In this document: positions 24,085 to 33,215 of the stretch, one piece after another
Layout of the letters: each line of letters starts with the position of its first letter
How positions within the stretch are numbered: the first letter of the stretch is position 1
NCBI RefSeq assembly: GCF_028368995.1
Contig: NZ_JAQNDL010000002.1
Span: 865,724 to 929,723 of the forward strand
Source: Nannocystis bainbridge
Lineage (GTDB): Bacteria > Myxococcota_A > Polyangia > Nannocystales > Nannocystaceae
DNA length: 64,000 bases
Direction: 5' to 3'
The notes under the pieces: model-generated
What the model saw: only the letters and a program-made list of their open reading frames with translations
Told to the model about the DNA's origin: nothing
Databases searched by the model: none
Made by a program: the position numbers and the translations under genes

Positions 24085-24876
24085 TCAGGCGAGCCGCGTA
24101 TCGCCGTCGTCGCCGTTGTCGTCGAAGCGATCGTCGTCATCGTCGTCGCCGCCGTCCAGCAGATCGAGCTCGTCGTCGTCGCCCGCCAGGCGCGGCGCGG
24201 CCGGCGGGGTGGCGAGCGCGTAGGCCAGTGGGGCCACGCCGAGGCGCTTGATCCGGAACAGGTTGAGGCCGATGGCCGCGGTGACCTCGGGGCTGCCGCG
24301 GTACTGCAGGCGGCAGTCGCCGGTGGCCGCGATCTGCAGCGACCCGCCGAGCCGGCCGAATTGCTGGAAGCGCAGCAGCTCCGGCGGATCGCCGCGCAGC
24401 GTCACGCCGGCGTCGCCGGCCTCCGAGCCGTAGAAGAGCAGGTCGCGGCCCTTGAACAGCTCGCCGACCACGAAGTAGCGGAGGAACGGCCAGTCGTCGC
24501 GCTCGCGCAGGGCGAGCGCGATCTGCCGCGGGCTCTGCAGGCGATCGACGTCGAGCTCGGCGACCGAGACGAAGAACGAGGAGCGGCGCGAAAGGTTGAT
24601 GTCGAGCGCGGCCCCGGCCTCGCCGACGGCCAGCTCGGCGGCGCCGCCGAAGCCGAGCGAGCCCTCGCTGTGGTACTGGAATTTGTCGGCGCGCCGACCG
24701 CCCGGCTCGACGACGACGGGCACGCCGAAGTCGGTGGTGACGTGGCCGATGCGGACGAACACGCCGCCGCGGAACACCCCGTAATCGCCGGGGCGCACGT
24801 CGAGCAGCGGCGGCCACACGGCCCGGCAGCGCAGGTGTCTCCGCAACGAACGGGTGTACTCGCGGGCGATGCTCAT
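24085..24876 (-). CDS. Hypothetical protein with acidic tail
   Basis: A 263-residue soluble, beta-rich protein (DYGVFRGGVFVRIGHVTTDFG, RSSFFVSVAELDV, GRDLLFYGSEAG). It ends in a run of Asp residues (about 235-260) that is strongly acidic. There is no signal peptide and no recognised family. An ATG at 24876 is taken as the start, and an in-frame GTG at 24885 is possible. The gene follows that of the kinase-fold protein by 19 bp on the same strand and is probably cotranscribed, so they may function together. Confidence 0.7.
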   Translation of the reverse strand: MSIAREYTRSLRRHLRCRAVWPPLLDVRPGDYGVFRGGVFVRIGHVTTDFGVPVVVEPGGRRADKFQYHSEGSLGFGGAAELAVGEAGAALDINLSRRSSFFVSVAELDVDRLQSPRQIALALRERDDWPFLRYFVVGELFKGRDLLFYGSEAGDAGVTLRGDPPELLRFQQFGRLGGSLQIAATGDCRLQYRGSPEVTAAIGLNLFRIKRLGVAPLAYALATPPAAPRLAGDDDELDLLDGGDDDDDDRFDDNGDDGDTRLA

Positions 24877-24895
24877 CGCCCTCACTATGGCACGC

Positions 24896-25918
24896 CTACT
24901 CCCAGTCGAGCATGCTGAGCGAGGCGCGCACGAGCTCGCCCATCGACTCGCAGCGCAGGAAGCGGTCGTCGCGGTGGTAATGCGCGAGCTCCTGCCGCAG
25001 CCGCAGGATGTTGTCGAGCGGCGCGAGTTCGTCGGCGCTCATGGTGTGCAGGAGATCGCCGAGCGCCTCGTGCTCGGCCCGAGCGCGCAGCCGGAGCAGC
25101 GCGTGCTCCTCCTCCTGGTACTGCTTGACCGACTCGTGGGTCATGCACGACATGGCGAGGAAGATGACCGCGTTGTTCTGCGAGTAGTACTTGGGCATGT
25201 ACACGTTGCAGCGGCCCTCATAGCTCTGCTGGTCGAAGTCGATCGCGCGGATCCGGATCATCACCTCGTCGAGGTCGGGGATGACGTTGACCACGAAGTT
25301 GCTCGAGTGCATGTCGCCCAGCAGGCGCACGAAGCAGCGCTCGTTGAACTTGACGAACTCCTTGGCCAGGCGCACCGCCTCGATCCGCGAGTCGCCGAGG
25401 TGCTCGCGGATGAACTGATCGCCCGGGATGCCGGCGATGTGCTCCTCGACGAGGGTGACGCTGTCGGTGAGGTACTGGATCCGGCTCGGCGACAGCAGGT
25501 CCTCGAGCTCGAGCCCGTAGAGCCGCGAGGCGTCGGCGTGCTTGACGTAGAAGTAGTCGAAGTTCTCGTTGAGGGTGTTGAGGATCCGGACGCGAAACGG
25601 CTGGGTGTTGCCGTAGGAGCAGACGTCGACGCGATCGGTGATGAGGTGCTGCATCAGCGAGGCGTTGCCCATGACTCGCATGTTGGCGTAGGTGCGCACG
25701 AGGTCGCGGTGGATCTCCTTGCGCATCGACGCCGGGTACAGCACCGACTGCCACAAGGTGTCGCGCCCGCGCTTGTCGTAGACCGGGGTGGCGTCGTCGT
25801 AGCGGGTGAGATCGGCGTACGACACCGGCAACTCGGCGAGGCGGCCGTGACGACGGAGATAGCTGCGCAGGCCCTCCTGCACGCGGTAGGGCCGCTTCTT
25901 CCGCGAGATCATCGCCAT
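24896..25918 (-). CDS. Aminoglycoside phosphotransferase/HipA-like kinase-fold protein
   Basis: A 340-residue cytoplasmic protein. A Brenner-type catalytic loop is visible (VRLLGDMHSSNFVVNV: D and N positions as in GDxHxxN), and a metal-binding Asp follows in IRAIDFDQQSYEGR. These are the hallmarks of the APH/choline kinase/HipA branch of the kinase fold. The N-terminal half (YRVQEGLRSYLRRHGRLAEL, DKRGRDTLWQSVLYPASMRK) is unfamiliar. The substrate is unknown. The ATG at 25918 was chosen over upstream in-frame starts because residues before it are Cys/Arg-rich noise. Confidence 0.65.
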   Translation of the reverse strand: MAMISRKKRPYRVQEGLRSYLRRHGRLAELPVSYADLTRYDDATPVYDKRGRDTLWQSVLYPASMRKEIHRDLVRTYANMRVMGNASLMQHLITDRVDVCSYGNTQPFRVRILNTLNENFDYFYVKHADASRLYGLELEDLLSPSRIQYLTDSVTLVEEHIAGIPGDQFIREHLGDSRIEAVRLAKEFVKFNERCFVRLLGDMHSSNFVVNVIPDLDEVMIRIRAIDFDQQSYEGRCNVYMPKYYSQNNAVIFLAMSCMTHESVKQYQEEEHALLRLRARAEHEALGDLLHTMSADELAPLDNILRLRQELAHYHRDDRFLRCESMGELVRASLSMLDWE

Positions 25919-26638
25919 GCCGCGGCAGGATGACGGCTCGCAGGCGCCGGCGCAAGCGCGGCCGCGAAGGCACACCGGAGGGATCGCGGAGCATGCACCG
26001 CCGGGCCCGCGTGGACCGACGCGAGAGGTCCGCGGTCGTCTGGCGCTCCGCGGTCGCGGCGGGCGCAGCGTGGCGAACCTCGGGACGTCGCGCTCGCGGC
26101 GATCGGGCTCGGTGTGCTCGCGCGAGGCTGTCCCATCGGACAGCTAGCTTCCTGCGACCCGAACGGCGACCGCGAGAGCGCGCGTGGCCGACGGTCGCGG
26201 GTGCGTGCGCCCGGCGAGCTGGGTCGGGGCGGCCGGGGCGTTCCCGTCGAGCCCCGGGCTTCGCGGAAGGACCGGCCCATGCGTGCGTAGATCGTGGGCA
26301 CCGCCGCGTGAGCTCGCGCAGGGTCTCGCGGGAGAGGTCTGCCCCGGTGAGCGGCCGATCGGGACGGAGCGGCCATGACGCTGCCTCCGACAGCCCTCGC
26401 GGGCCGGCAGCGTAGCTGTCTTTTGGGTCATGTCCGTGATCGCGGGCCCGGAGGGCCGGCCCGGATGCGCGGGCGCGGGCCTCGTCGCCGGCCTGTCGTG
26501 GCCCAGCGGAGCGCCAGGCTGCGCGAGCGCCTGCGGCCGAGAAGCCGTGGCGCGGAGGTCAGCGTGAAGGCCGGTTCATCGCGCCCCCGGCAGTTTCTCC
26601 TGGCGGGCGCGCGCGGCCGTGGGCGATGATGTCACCCA
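25919..26638. other. 720-bp gene-free divergent spacer
   Basis: No convincing gene is found on either strand. Two short 14-bp-repeat pairs lie here: GCTGTCC-catc-GGACAGC, a perfect palindrome at 26127-26144, and cores at 26415 and 26429. The spacer presumably holds the divergent promoters of the kinase-fold protein and the hydrolase. Confidence 0.6.
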
Positions 26639-28108
26639 ATGGTCTACCGAAACGTGACGCCGCTCGTCGTCGCCTGCGCGCTGGCGAGTGCCTGCGGCGA
26701 CGATCTCAACACCACCGACAGTGCCACCGGGACCGATACCGAGGCGACGGGCACCACCGACACTTCGCCGACGACGACCGACGCGCCGCCGACGACGACC
26801 GAGGCGACGACCGATGCGACCACCGGCGACACCTCGACGGGCACCACCGGCGACGAGTTCCCGGTCGGTGGTTGCGGGGCCCCGCCGTTCGAGTGGTTGC
26901 CGTCCGACGGCATGGGCGAGATCATCGACTTCGAGCAGGTCATCCAGCTCGACGCGCCGACGATCACCGACCTGCTCGAGCAGAACGGCTTTACGGCGCT
27001 CGGCGCCGCCGACTACGGCGCGCGCGTCTACAAGATCCGCTACGTGACGCAGGACCGCGGCGAGAAGCACGAGACCACCGGGTTCGTGTCGTTCCCGATC
27101 CTGGACGCGCCGGAGGAGCGGCCGGTGGTGGTGTGGGCCCACGGGACCAGCGGCTTCACCGACGCGTGCGCGCCGACCAAGGATCCGATGGGCTTCCAGG
27201 TGCCGCTGATCCTGGCCGCGAAGGGCTTCATCTCGGTCGCGCCCGACTACATCGGCATGAACGGCTGGGGCCCGGCGTCGAACCGGCTGCACCCGTACAT
27301 CGTGCCCGAGCCGACGGCGATCGCCACGCTCGACTCGATCCGCGCGCTGTATCAGCTGGCCGCGGGCAACATGGATCTGCCGAGCCTGCCGGGCGACGAG
27401 GTGGTCCTGTTCGGCGCCTCGGAGGGCGGCTTCGCCACGCTGTGGGCCGACCGCTACGCGCCCCACTACGCGCCCGAGCTCAACATCGTCGCCAACGTCG
27501 CCGCGGTCCCGCCGACCGACGCGGTCGGGCTGACCGAGCACGGCGCGACGGTGTTCGGGCCGACCACCGGCGCGCTCGCGGCCGCGGTCGTCGGCGGCTG
27601 GGACTGGACCGGGCGCCAGGGCGACCTCAGCGAGGTGCTCAGCGCCGGCCCGCCGATCGACGTCGCCACGGTGCTGCCGATGATGATGGAGGGCGGCTGC
27701 AACTTCGACCTGCCGCCCGAGATCACCAGCACCGATCAGGTCTACGCGCAGTCGTTCATCGACGCGGTGATCGACCGCGACTGGGAGGCGCTCGGCGACT
27801 GGGGCTGCTTCCTGCGCCAGGCGACGCTCGGCGAGTCCGAGGTCCCGCTGCTGAAGATCACGCCGACGCTGATCCAGCAGGGCGAGGTCGACGACCTGGT
27901 CTACACGCCGGTGGTCAAGGCCGACCTGCCGCGCCTGTGCGACCAGGGCTACCAGCTCGAGCACATCGACTGCGCCGGCGCCGGCCACGGCGACTCGGTG
28001 CTGCAGGCGGTGCCGTACATCCTGCAGTGGGTCAACGAGCGCCTCGACGGCGCGCCGCTGGCCGAGCCGTGCGTGATCCACGAGCCGACCGACTGCACGC
28101 AGCTGTAG
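26639..28108 (+). CDS. Secreted alpha/beta-hydrolase lipoprotein (secretory lipase-like)
   Basis: A 489-residue protein. A lipoprotein signal peptide (VACALASACGDD, lipid on C19) leads into a 55-residue Thr/Asp/Gly linker (TTDSATGTDTEATGTT and so on), a hallmark of lipoproteins in this group. The hydrolase domain has the nucleophile elbow FGASEGGFA, the WAHGTSGF oxyanion region, and a C-terminal AGAGHGDSV with the catalytic His. The layout resembles fungal and bacterial secretory lipases/LIP-type esterases acting outside the cell. Eight or more cysteines in the mature part suggest disulfides. The stop codon lies in the first unit of a repeat run. Confidence 0.85.
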   Translation: MVYRNVTPLVVACALASACGDDLNTTDSATGTDTEATGTTDTSPTTTDAPPTTTEATTDATTGDTSTGTTGDEFPVGGCGAPPFEWLPSDGMGEIIDFEQVIQLDAPTITDLLEQNGFTALGAADYGARVYKIRYVTQDRGEKHETTGFVSFPILDAPEERPVVVWAHGTSGFTDACAPTKDPMGFQVPLILAAKGFISVAPDYIGMNGWGPASNRLHPYIVPEPTAIATLDSIRALYQLAAGNMDLPSLPGDEVVLFGASEGGFATLWADRYAPHYAPELNIVANVAAVPPTDAVGLTEHGATVFGPTTGALAAAVVGGWDWTGRQGDLSEVLSAGPPIDVATVLPMMMEGGCNFDLPPEITSTDQVYAQSFIDAVIDRDWEALGDWGCFLRQATLGESEVPLLKITPTLIQQGEVDDLVYTPVVKADLPRLCDQGYQLEHIDCAGAGHGDSVLQAVPYILQWVNERLDGAPLAEPCVIHEPTDCTQL

Positions 28109-28182
28109 GTCCGCGAGGACAGGTCCGCGAGGGCAGGTCCGAACGGACAGGTCCTCGGGGACATGCTCGTTCGGGCAGGCTC
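28103..28182. repeat. 14-bp tandem repeat run, 6 units, convergent spacer
   Basis: Cores lie at 28106 (TAGG), 28120, 28134, 28148, 28162 and 28176, mostly the CAGGTCC variant. The run spans the whole gap between two converging genes and touches both stop codons. Confidence 0.88.
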
Positions 28183-29869
28183 AGTCGGCGGGCGGCCCGA
28201 CCGGCAGGGCGGGGGCGACGGGGGTCGCGGCGGCCCAGGCGTCGAGGTGGCGCAGCACGGCCATGACGATGCGGTCCTCGGCGCGCTTGCGCTTGGCGGC
28301 GACGGCGACGCGGCCGTCGTCGACGTTGATGAGGATCGAGAAGCCGACCTGCGGGGTGCCGTCCTCGGCGGTGATGACCCCGGTGAGGCCGCTGACGCCG
28401 TCGAGGGTGCCGGTCTTGGCGCGCACGCGCTTGCCCGACTGGCGCAGGCGCGACAGCATGGTCCCGCGCTCGCCGGCGACCGGCAGGGCCGAGACGAGGC
28501 CGCCCTCCTCGGCGCGCACGCGGCCGGCGAGGGCGATGAGGTCGACGAGCGCGCTGGTGGTGACGCGGCCGAGATCCGACAGGCCGGAGCCGTTCTCGAA
28601 CACGAGGGCGTTGGGGTCGAGGCCGAGCGCGCGCCAGTAGCCGAGCACGACCTCGGCGCCGTTGTCCCAGTCGCCCGGGCTCTGGGTCACGCGCCAGCCG
28701 ATGCAGCGCAGCAGCTGCTCGGCCATGAAGTTGTTGCTGAAGGCGAGCGCGTCGGCGGCGACGACCGCGAGCGGGGCCGAGTCGCGGCGCGTGACGAGCT
28801 CGGCGCCGTTGCCGTAGGGCGGGGCGGCGCCGCGGACGACCGGGAGCGGGGCGTCCTGGCTGCGCGTGGCGAGCAGGACCGCGAGGGCGCCGCCGGTGTA
28901 GAGGCCAGGATCGGAGATCCGGCGTCGCACGAGCACGGGCTTGGCTTTGCGGCGGATCTTGCCGGTGACCTCGACGACGGTCTCGACGCCGTCGCCCTCG
29001 CCGCGCGCGTAGGTGCGGACCGTGGGCACGCCGCTGCCGATGGTGGCGCGGTTGTCGATGACGAGGTGGGTGCTGTCGGGGAACAGGGTGACGACGGGGC
29101 CGTCGGCGGCCGGCGTGATGGTGATCTGGACGGTGTTGAAGTCGAGGCTGAGGGCGCCGCTCGGGGCCTGATACGACACGCCGACCGCGGTGTCGCTGAA
29201 GCCGGGGGCCAGGCGGCGCTGCGAGAAGGCGGCGTCGTCGACGACGATGCGCGTCAGCGAGGCGAGGTCGGTGCGCGCGGCGATCTCGTCGACGAGCGCG
29301 GCCAGAGCGACGTGGTCGAAGCTGGGGTCGCCCTCGCCGATCACCACGAGGTCGTCGCCGTGCCGCAGCACGCGGGTCTCGAACCGGTAGTCGGCGCCGA
29401 GCAGGTCGAGCGCGGCGGCGGTGGTCAGCAGCTTGTTGTTGCTGGCCGGGTTGAGCGGGACGTCGCCCTGGAAGTCGAACAGCACGGTGTCGCTGCCGAG
29501 GTCGCGGACGTGCACGCTGACCGAGGCGAGCCGCTCGAGCGGGGCGACGATCTTGCGGATCGCGGCGTCGAGCCCTGCGGTGTCGAGCGCGATCGGCGGG
29601 CCGGAGGCGCCGCCGCGGGTGCGCTCGACAGCGCGGCTGATCGCCTCCAACCGCGTCAGCAGCCGCTCGGCGGCGGTCGGCGGCGGCAGCTCGTCCGGCA
29701 CCACCGCGACCTCGACGTAGGCGTCGCGCCGCGGCTCGGCCTCGCCTGTCTCGAGGGACATGGCATAGGGGACAGGGGCGACCAGGCGGGTGAGGGCGCC
29801 GCCCGCGAAGGCGAGGGCGGCCGCGGCGAGCAGGGCCATCGCGCCGGCTGCCGCGGGCCAGACGTGCAT
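28181..29869 (-). CDS. dacB: D-alanyl-D-alanine carboxypeptidase/endopeptidase, PBP4 family
   Basis: This 562-residue protein has an N-terminal membrane anchor or signal (AGAMALLAAAALAFAGGAL). The class C penicillin-binding-protein motifs are all present: SxxK in PASNNKLLTTA near 180, SxN in AFSNNFMAEQLL near 378, and KTG in VRAKTGTLDGVSG near 487. It trims peptidoglycan stem peptides or cross-links in the periplasm. The ATG at 29869 was chosen because it precedes the hydrophobic segment. Three 14-bp repeat units (29742-29779) fall in the coding region just after the signal segment. Confidence 0.9.
   Translation of the reverse strand: MHVWPAAAGAMALLAAAALAFAGGALTRLVAPVPYAMSLETGEAEPRRDAYVEVAVVPDELPPPTAAERLLTRLEAISRAVERTRGGASGPPIALDTAGLDAAIRKIVAPLERLASVSVHVRDLGSDTVLFDFQGDVPLNPASNNKLLTTAAALDLLGADYRFETRVLRHGDDLVVIGEGDPSFDHVALAALVDEIAARTDLASLTRIVVDDAAFSQRRLAPGFSDTAVGVSYQAPSGALSLDFNTVQITITPAADGPVVTLFPDSTHLVIDNRATIGSGVPTVRTYARGEGDGVETVVEVTGKIRRKAKPVLVRRRISDPGLYTGGALAVLLATRSQDAPLPVVRGAAPPYGNGAELVTRRDSAPLAVVAADALAFSNNFMAEQLLRCIGWRVTQSPGDWDNGAEVVLGYWRALGLDPNALVFENGSGLSDLGRVTTSALVDLIALAGRVRAEEGGLVSALPVAGERGTMLSRLRQSGKRVRAKTGTLDGVSGLTGVITAEDGTPQVGFSILINVDDGRVAVAAKRKRAEDRIVMAVLRHLDAWAAATPVAPALPVGPPAD
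29742..29779. repeat. 14-bp repeat trio inside dacB
   Basis: Cores lie at 29745 (CCTG), 29759 (CATG) and 29773 (CAGG). The trio encodes the linker after the signal segment. Three units make 42 bp, a multiple of three. Confidence 0.7.
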
Positions 29870-30164
29870 GCGCACACAATGCGGCGAGGCGGAAGAGCCC
29901 GTCAAGCTGCGCGGCGGCGCAGCCGCGGCGGAGCGCGCTGCGCGAGGTGACAGCGGCGTCAGGTCGGCCGAGAAGGCTGGCCGAAGGGACATGTGAGGAC
30001 CGCGCGCGCGGACGCCCGTGCGCGCGCCTGCACGCGCAGACAGACGCGGTTCGTCGCGCAATTCCCCGGGTCCGCGCAGGGGCAGCGCCCGGGCGCGCTC
30101 GCGCTCGCTCACGTCCGTGGCCGTCGTCATGGACCCGATCGGCGAAGGCCCATAGGGCTGCGGA

Positions 30165-31898
30165 ATGACTCCGTCTGCGCGTCGTTCCTGGGTGTTTGCT
30201 CCTCTGCTGCTCGCCACTTGCGGCGGCGACGGCGGCCGCGACTCTGCGACCGCGGGGGCCGTGACGATGACGGGCTCGACCGTGCCGTCGACCACGCCGG
30301 GGATCCTGACCGAGCCCGGGACCTCCTCCGGCAGCACCACGAGCCCGACCACCGGCGACAGCGAGTCAGCGGGATCGACCACCGAGGACGTGACGCCGAC
30401 CGGCACCGGCGGGCTCAAGTTCGACCTCGGCGCCGGCGATCTCGGCGAGACCGGCGGCGGCCCGCCGGTGAACGTGTGCAAGGTGCAGGACGACATGGAC
30501 GCGATCGGCGACTGCGAGATGGAGGCGCCGCCCGACAGCTTCGCGCCGGCGCTGCAGTGGTCGTTCGGCGAGAACCTGCAGTCGATGGTGACGCCGCTGG
30601 TCGGCAATTTCACCGACGACAACGCCGACGGCGCGATCGATCTTTGCGACGTCCCGGACGTGTTGCTCGTCGCCGGGCCGACGATCGGCTACGGCCAGAT
30701 CTGCGAGCTGTTCGTGCTCGACGGCGCGACCGGGGCCCAGCACTTCGCCATCCCGACGAGCGAGAGCCTGTCGTGCTTCGCCACGCCGGCGTTCGCCGAC
30801 ATCGACAACGACGGCCTGCCCGAGATCGTGGCGATCTGGAACAGCGGCGGGGTCTACCGCCTCAAGGCGTTCGAGCACGACGGCACGCTCAAGTGGGCCA
30901 ACACGATCGACGGCGGCCAGGCCGAGCAGTTCTACCGCGAGACCGGGGCGGTGGCGATCCACGACCTCGACGCCGACGGCGACGCCGAGATCATCTTCAA
31001 CCACGAGGTCTACGACCACAACGGCGTGCTGCTGTGGGCCCAGACCAACCCGCAGCCGGGCGAGCTCGAGGCGAGCGTGGGCGTCGACCTCGACGGCGAC
31101 GGCAAGATGGAGGTCGTCACCGGCCACGCGGCCTACCGTCACGACGGCACGGTGTACTGGGACAACTACCCGCAGGTGACGGCGCAGTCGATCCCGCAGA
31201 TCGCCAACCTCGACGACGACCCGTTCCCCGAGGTGTTCATCACCTCGGGCCAGGGGCTGTGGATGCTCGAGCACGACGGCACGGTGAAGTGGGGCCCGGC
31301 GACGCCGACGGGGGTGCAGCCCTCGGGCTACTTGACGTGGATGCGGCCCGGCACGGTGCACGACTTCGACGGCGACAGTCTCCCTGAGTACGCGTCGTCG
31401 TCGAGCCAATACTACGCGGTCTACGAGGGCAACCCGGCGACGGTGCTGTGGCAGTCGCAGGTGTTCGACAGCTCGGGCGCCGCCGGCGGCACCGCGTTCG
31501 ATTTCCTCGGCGACGGCGTGGCCGAGGCGATGTACGCCGACGAGCAGAACTTCCGCATCTACGACGGGGTCACCGGCGCGGTGGTGCTGACGCAGGCGCG
31601 CGTCAGCTACACGCTGAGCGAGTACCCGATCGTGGCCGACGTCGACAACGACGGTTCGGCCGAGATCTTGGTGGTGTCGCTGTCGGGCCAGCCGGCCCTG
31701 CAGGTGCTGCGCGACGCCGAGGACCGGTGGATCCAGGCGCGACGGATCTGGAACCAGCACGCCTACTACGTCACCAACGTGCGCGAAGACAGCACCCTGC
31801 CGACCACGCCGGTCGACAACTGGAAGCTGTTCAACACCTATCGGACCAACGCCCAGATCGAGGGCGGCGGGCTGTGCAATCCCAACCCGCCGGGCTGA
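30165..31898 (+). CDS. FG-GAP/VCBS-repeat surface lipoprotein
   Basis: This 577-residue protein has a lipoprotein signal (FAPLLLATCGGDG), a Ser/Thr/Gly-rich linker, and then repeated Asp-rich calcium-loop motifs of integrin-like beta-propellers (DDNADGAIDLCDVPDV, DIDNDGLPEIV, DLDADGDAEIIF, DVDNDGSAEILVVS). Together they suggest one propeller of about seven blades on the outer surface. Proteins of this type in myxobacteria are thought to be adhesins or environmental binding proteins. The promoter is presumably in the 295-bp divergent spacer shared with dacB. Confidence 0.88.
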   Translation: MTPSARRSWVFAPLLLATCGGDGGRDSATAGAVTMTGSTVPSTTPGILTEPGTSSGSTTSPTTGDSESAGSTTEDVTPTGTGGLKFDLGAGDLGETGGGPPVNVCKVQDDMDAIGDCEMEAPPDSFAPALQWSFGENLQSMVTPLVGNFTDDNADGAIDLCDVPDVLLVAGPTIGYGQICELFVLDGATGAQHFAIPTSESLSCFATPAFADIDNDGLPEIVAIWNSGGVYRLKAFEHDGTLKWANTIDGGQAEQFYRETGAVAIHDLDADGDAEIIFNHEVYDHNGVLLWAQTNPQPGELEASVGVDLDGDGKMEVVTGHAAYRHDGTVYWDNYPQVTAQSIPQIANLDDDPFPEVFITSGQGLWMLEHDGTVKWGPATPTGVQPSGYLTWMRPGTVHDFDGDSLPEYASSSSQYYAVYEGNPATVLWQSQVFDSSGAAGGTAFDFLGDGVAEAMYADEQNFRIYDGVTGAVVLTQARVSYTLSEYPIVADVDNDGSAEILVVSLSGQPALQVLRDAEDRWIQARRIWNQHAYYVTNVREDSTLPTTPVDNWKLFNTYRTNAQIEGGGLCNPNPPG

Positions 31899-31913
31899 TC
31901 GGGGTGGCCTTCG

Positions 31914-31937
31914 GGACATGTCTGAAGAGTCATGTCC
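31914..31937. repeat. 14-bp repeat pair
   Basis: Cores lie at 31917 and 31931, just after the stop of the FG-GAP gene and before a co-directional gene. Confidence 0.7.
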
Positions 31938-32002
31938 CGTGGTCCCGACGGTGCGCGCGGAGGAGACGGAGCGCTTGCTGGACGCCACGAGGCGTGACAA
32001 AA

Positions 32003-33058
32003 ATGGAGCTCTGCGAGCGGGTTTTCGTCCTTATGAAGGACGCCCTCAGGCTCCTCGATATCCATGGTGTCGCCGCTGTTCTCTTCGTCGCGAACGTGCT
32101 CCTCGCGGCGTGCTATCGTCCCTGCGACGAATGGGTCTCAACTCCGCTCGACGGGCGTATCCGCAAAGCGGAAGGTATCGTAGCGATTGGTGCCGACGGC
32201 AGTGTGTTCGGGAGGCGCCGCGTTCAGGGCTTTCCGCCGACCGAGTTCACTGAGCTCTTGTTCTCAGCTCCTGAGCCGCTGTTGGCGCTCCACACTCCAG
32301 CCTTCGAGGGTTTATACGACCTGGAGGCGAGATATGCGGTCGTCGGAGAGCGCGGAACGATAGCGATTTCCAAAGGGAATGGCGTGGAGTGGGACCTCGT
32401 GCCAGCGCCGACGACCGAGGACCTCTACGGGGTTCGATTTTTTTGCGGACAGCCCGATCGCGGGCTCGTCAGCGGCGCAGCAGGCGTGATCCTCTCCACG
32501 GAGGCGGGCGGGGCGGCATGGGAGCTTCGTCCTTCTGGCACGTCGCAGGCGCTCCGCGCCGTCACGGTGCTTCGAGACGGCGTCGCGGTCGCAGTCGGCG
32601 ACGCCGGCACCATCATCCGCTCCGAAGATTATGGAGCGACCTGGTCGCCAGTCGCTTCCGGCACCGCCAAAGACCTGGCCTCGGTGGATTTCGGCGACTG
32701 CTGGGACCACTCGACTGTCGGGGACGAGCTGGGCATCGCGGTCGGGGCTGACGGGGTCGTTCTGGTGTCCGAGAATCGGGGAGAGACCTGGAAGCAGGCG
32801 TCACTGCCGATCCAGCACGATCTCAGGCAAGCGCAGCTCAACTACCGGTCCCCCAGCGCGCCAGAGCCTTACGCGGCGCTGGTCGGCGACGACGAGATCG
32901 TGTTCTGGGAGTTCGGCACGGATGCGCCGTTCGATCGGCTCACGTTCCCGACCCAAGTTTATGCGCTCGAGGACCGCGATTCGCCCCAGTATGCTATCGG
33001 GGACGCGCAGATATTCTCGCGCAAACGGGACGAGTGGTGTCCGGGCCGGTTCGATTGA
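32003..33058 (+). CDS. Ycf48/BNR-like beta-propeller lipoprotein
   Basis: This 351-residue protein has a signal and lipobox (VLFVANVLLAACYRPC). Propeller strands of the Ycf48/photosystem II assembly factor type follow: AVGDAGTIIRSEDYGATWSP and AVGADGVVLVSENRGETWKQ are typical D-G-T..S.D.G.TW blades. An internal ATG at 32033 is closer to the signal peptide and may be the real start. Base composition is noticeably less GC-rich than its neighbours (for example TTTTTT near 32438), hinting at relatively recent acquisition. The binding partner is unknown. Confidence 0.8.
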   Translation: MELCERVFVLMKDALRLLDIHGVAAVLFVANVLLAACYRPCDEWVSTPLDGRIRKAEGIVAIGADGSVFGRRRVQGFPPTEFTELLFSAPEPLLALHTPAFEGLYDLEARYAVVGERGTIAISKGNGVEWDLVPAPTTEDLYGVRFFCGQPDRGLVSGAAGVILSTEAGGAAWELRPSGTSQALRAVTVLRDGVAVAVGDAGTIIRSEDYGATWSPVASGTAKDLASVDFGDCWDHSTVGDELGIAVGADGVVLVSENRGETWKQASLPIQHDLRQAQLNYRSPSAPEPYAALVGDDEIVFWEFGTDAPFDRLTFPTQVYALEDRDSPQYAIGDAQIFSRKRDEWCPGRFD

Positions 33059-33097
33059 GTTCTCGACTCGACCGCTGCGCCGATCGTGTGGCCTTGG

Positions 33098-33121
33098 GGA
33101 CATGTCGAAATGGGCATGTCC
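33098..33121. repeat. 14-bp repeat pair
   Basis: Cores lie at 33101 and 33115, 40 bp after the stop of the Ycf48-like gene. Confidence 0.75.
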
Positions 33122-33182
33122 CGCGGTCCTGATGGTCCGTCGGCGGGCGATCGATCGAGGTGCTGGCGCTCGCGGCCGACAT

Positions 33183-33206
33183 TGACCTGTCCGCGAGGAC
33201 AGGCCC
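33183..33206. repeat. 14-bp repeat pair
   Basis: Cores lie at 33186 (CCTG) and 33200 (CAGG), just before the stop of the minus-strand gene. CCTGTCC and GGACAGG form a small dyad. Confidence 0.7.
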
Positions 33207-33215
33207 GCGCCTGGA

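Noticed and set aside
25976..26576. Possible small genes in the spacer before the hydrolase (for example minus-strand 26144-26431)
   Set aside because: The translations are Arg/Pro/Ser/Ala-rich with no domain or ribosome-binding site, and they mirror each other on both strands.
28163..29950. Plus-strand 595-codon frame opposite dacB
   Set aside because: It is a shadow frame: the minus strand carries all three penicillin-binding-protein motifs.
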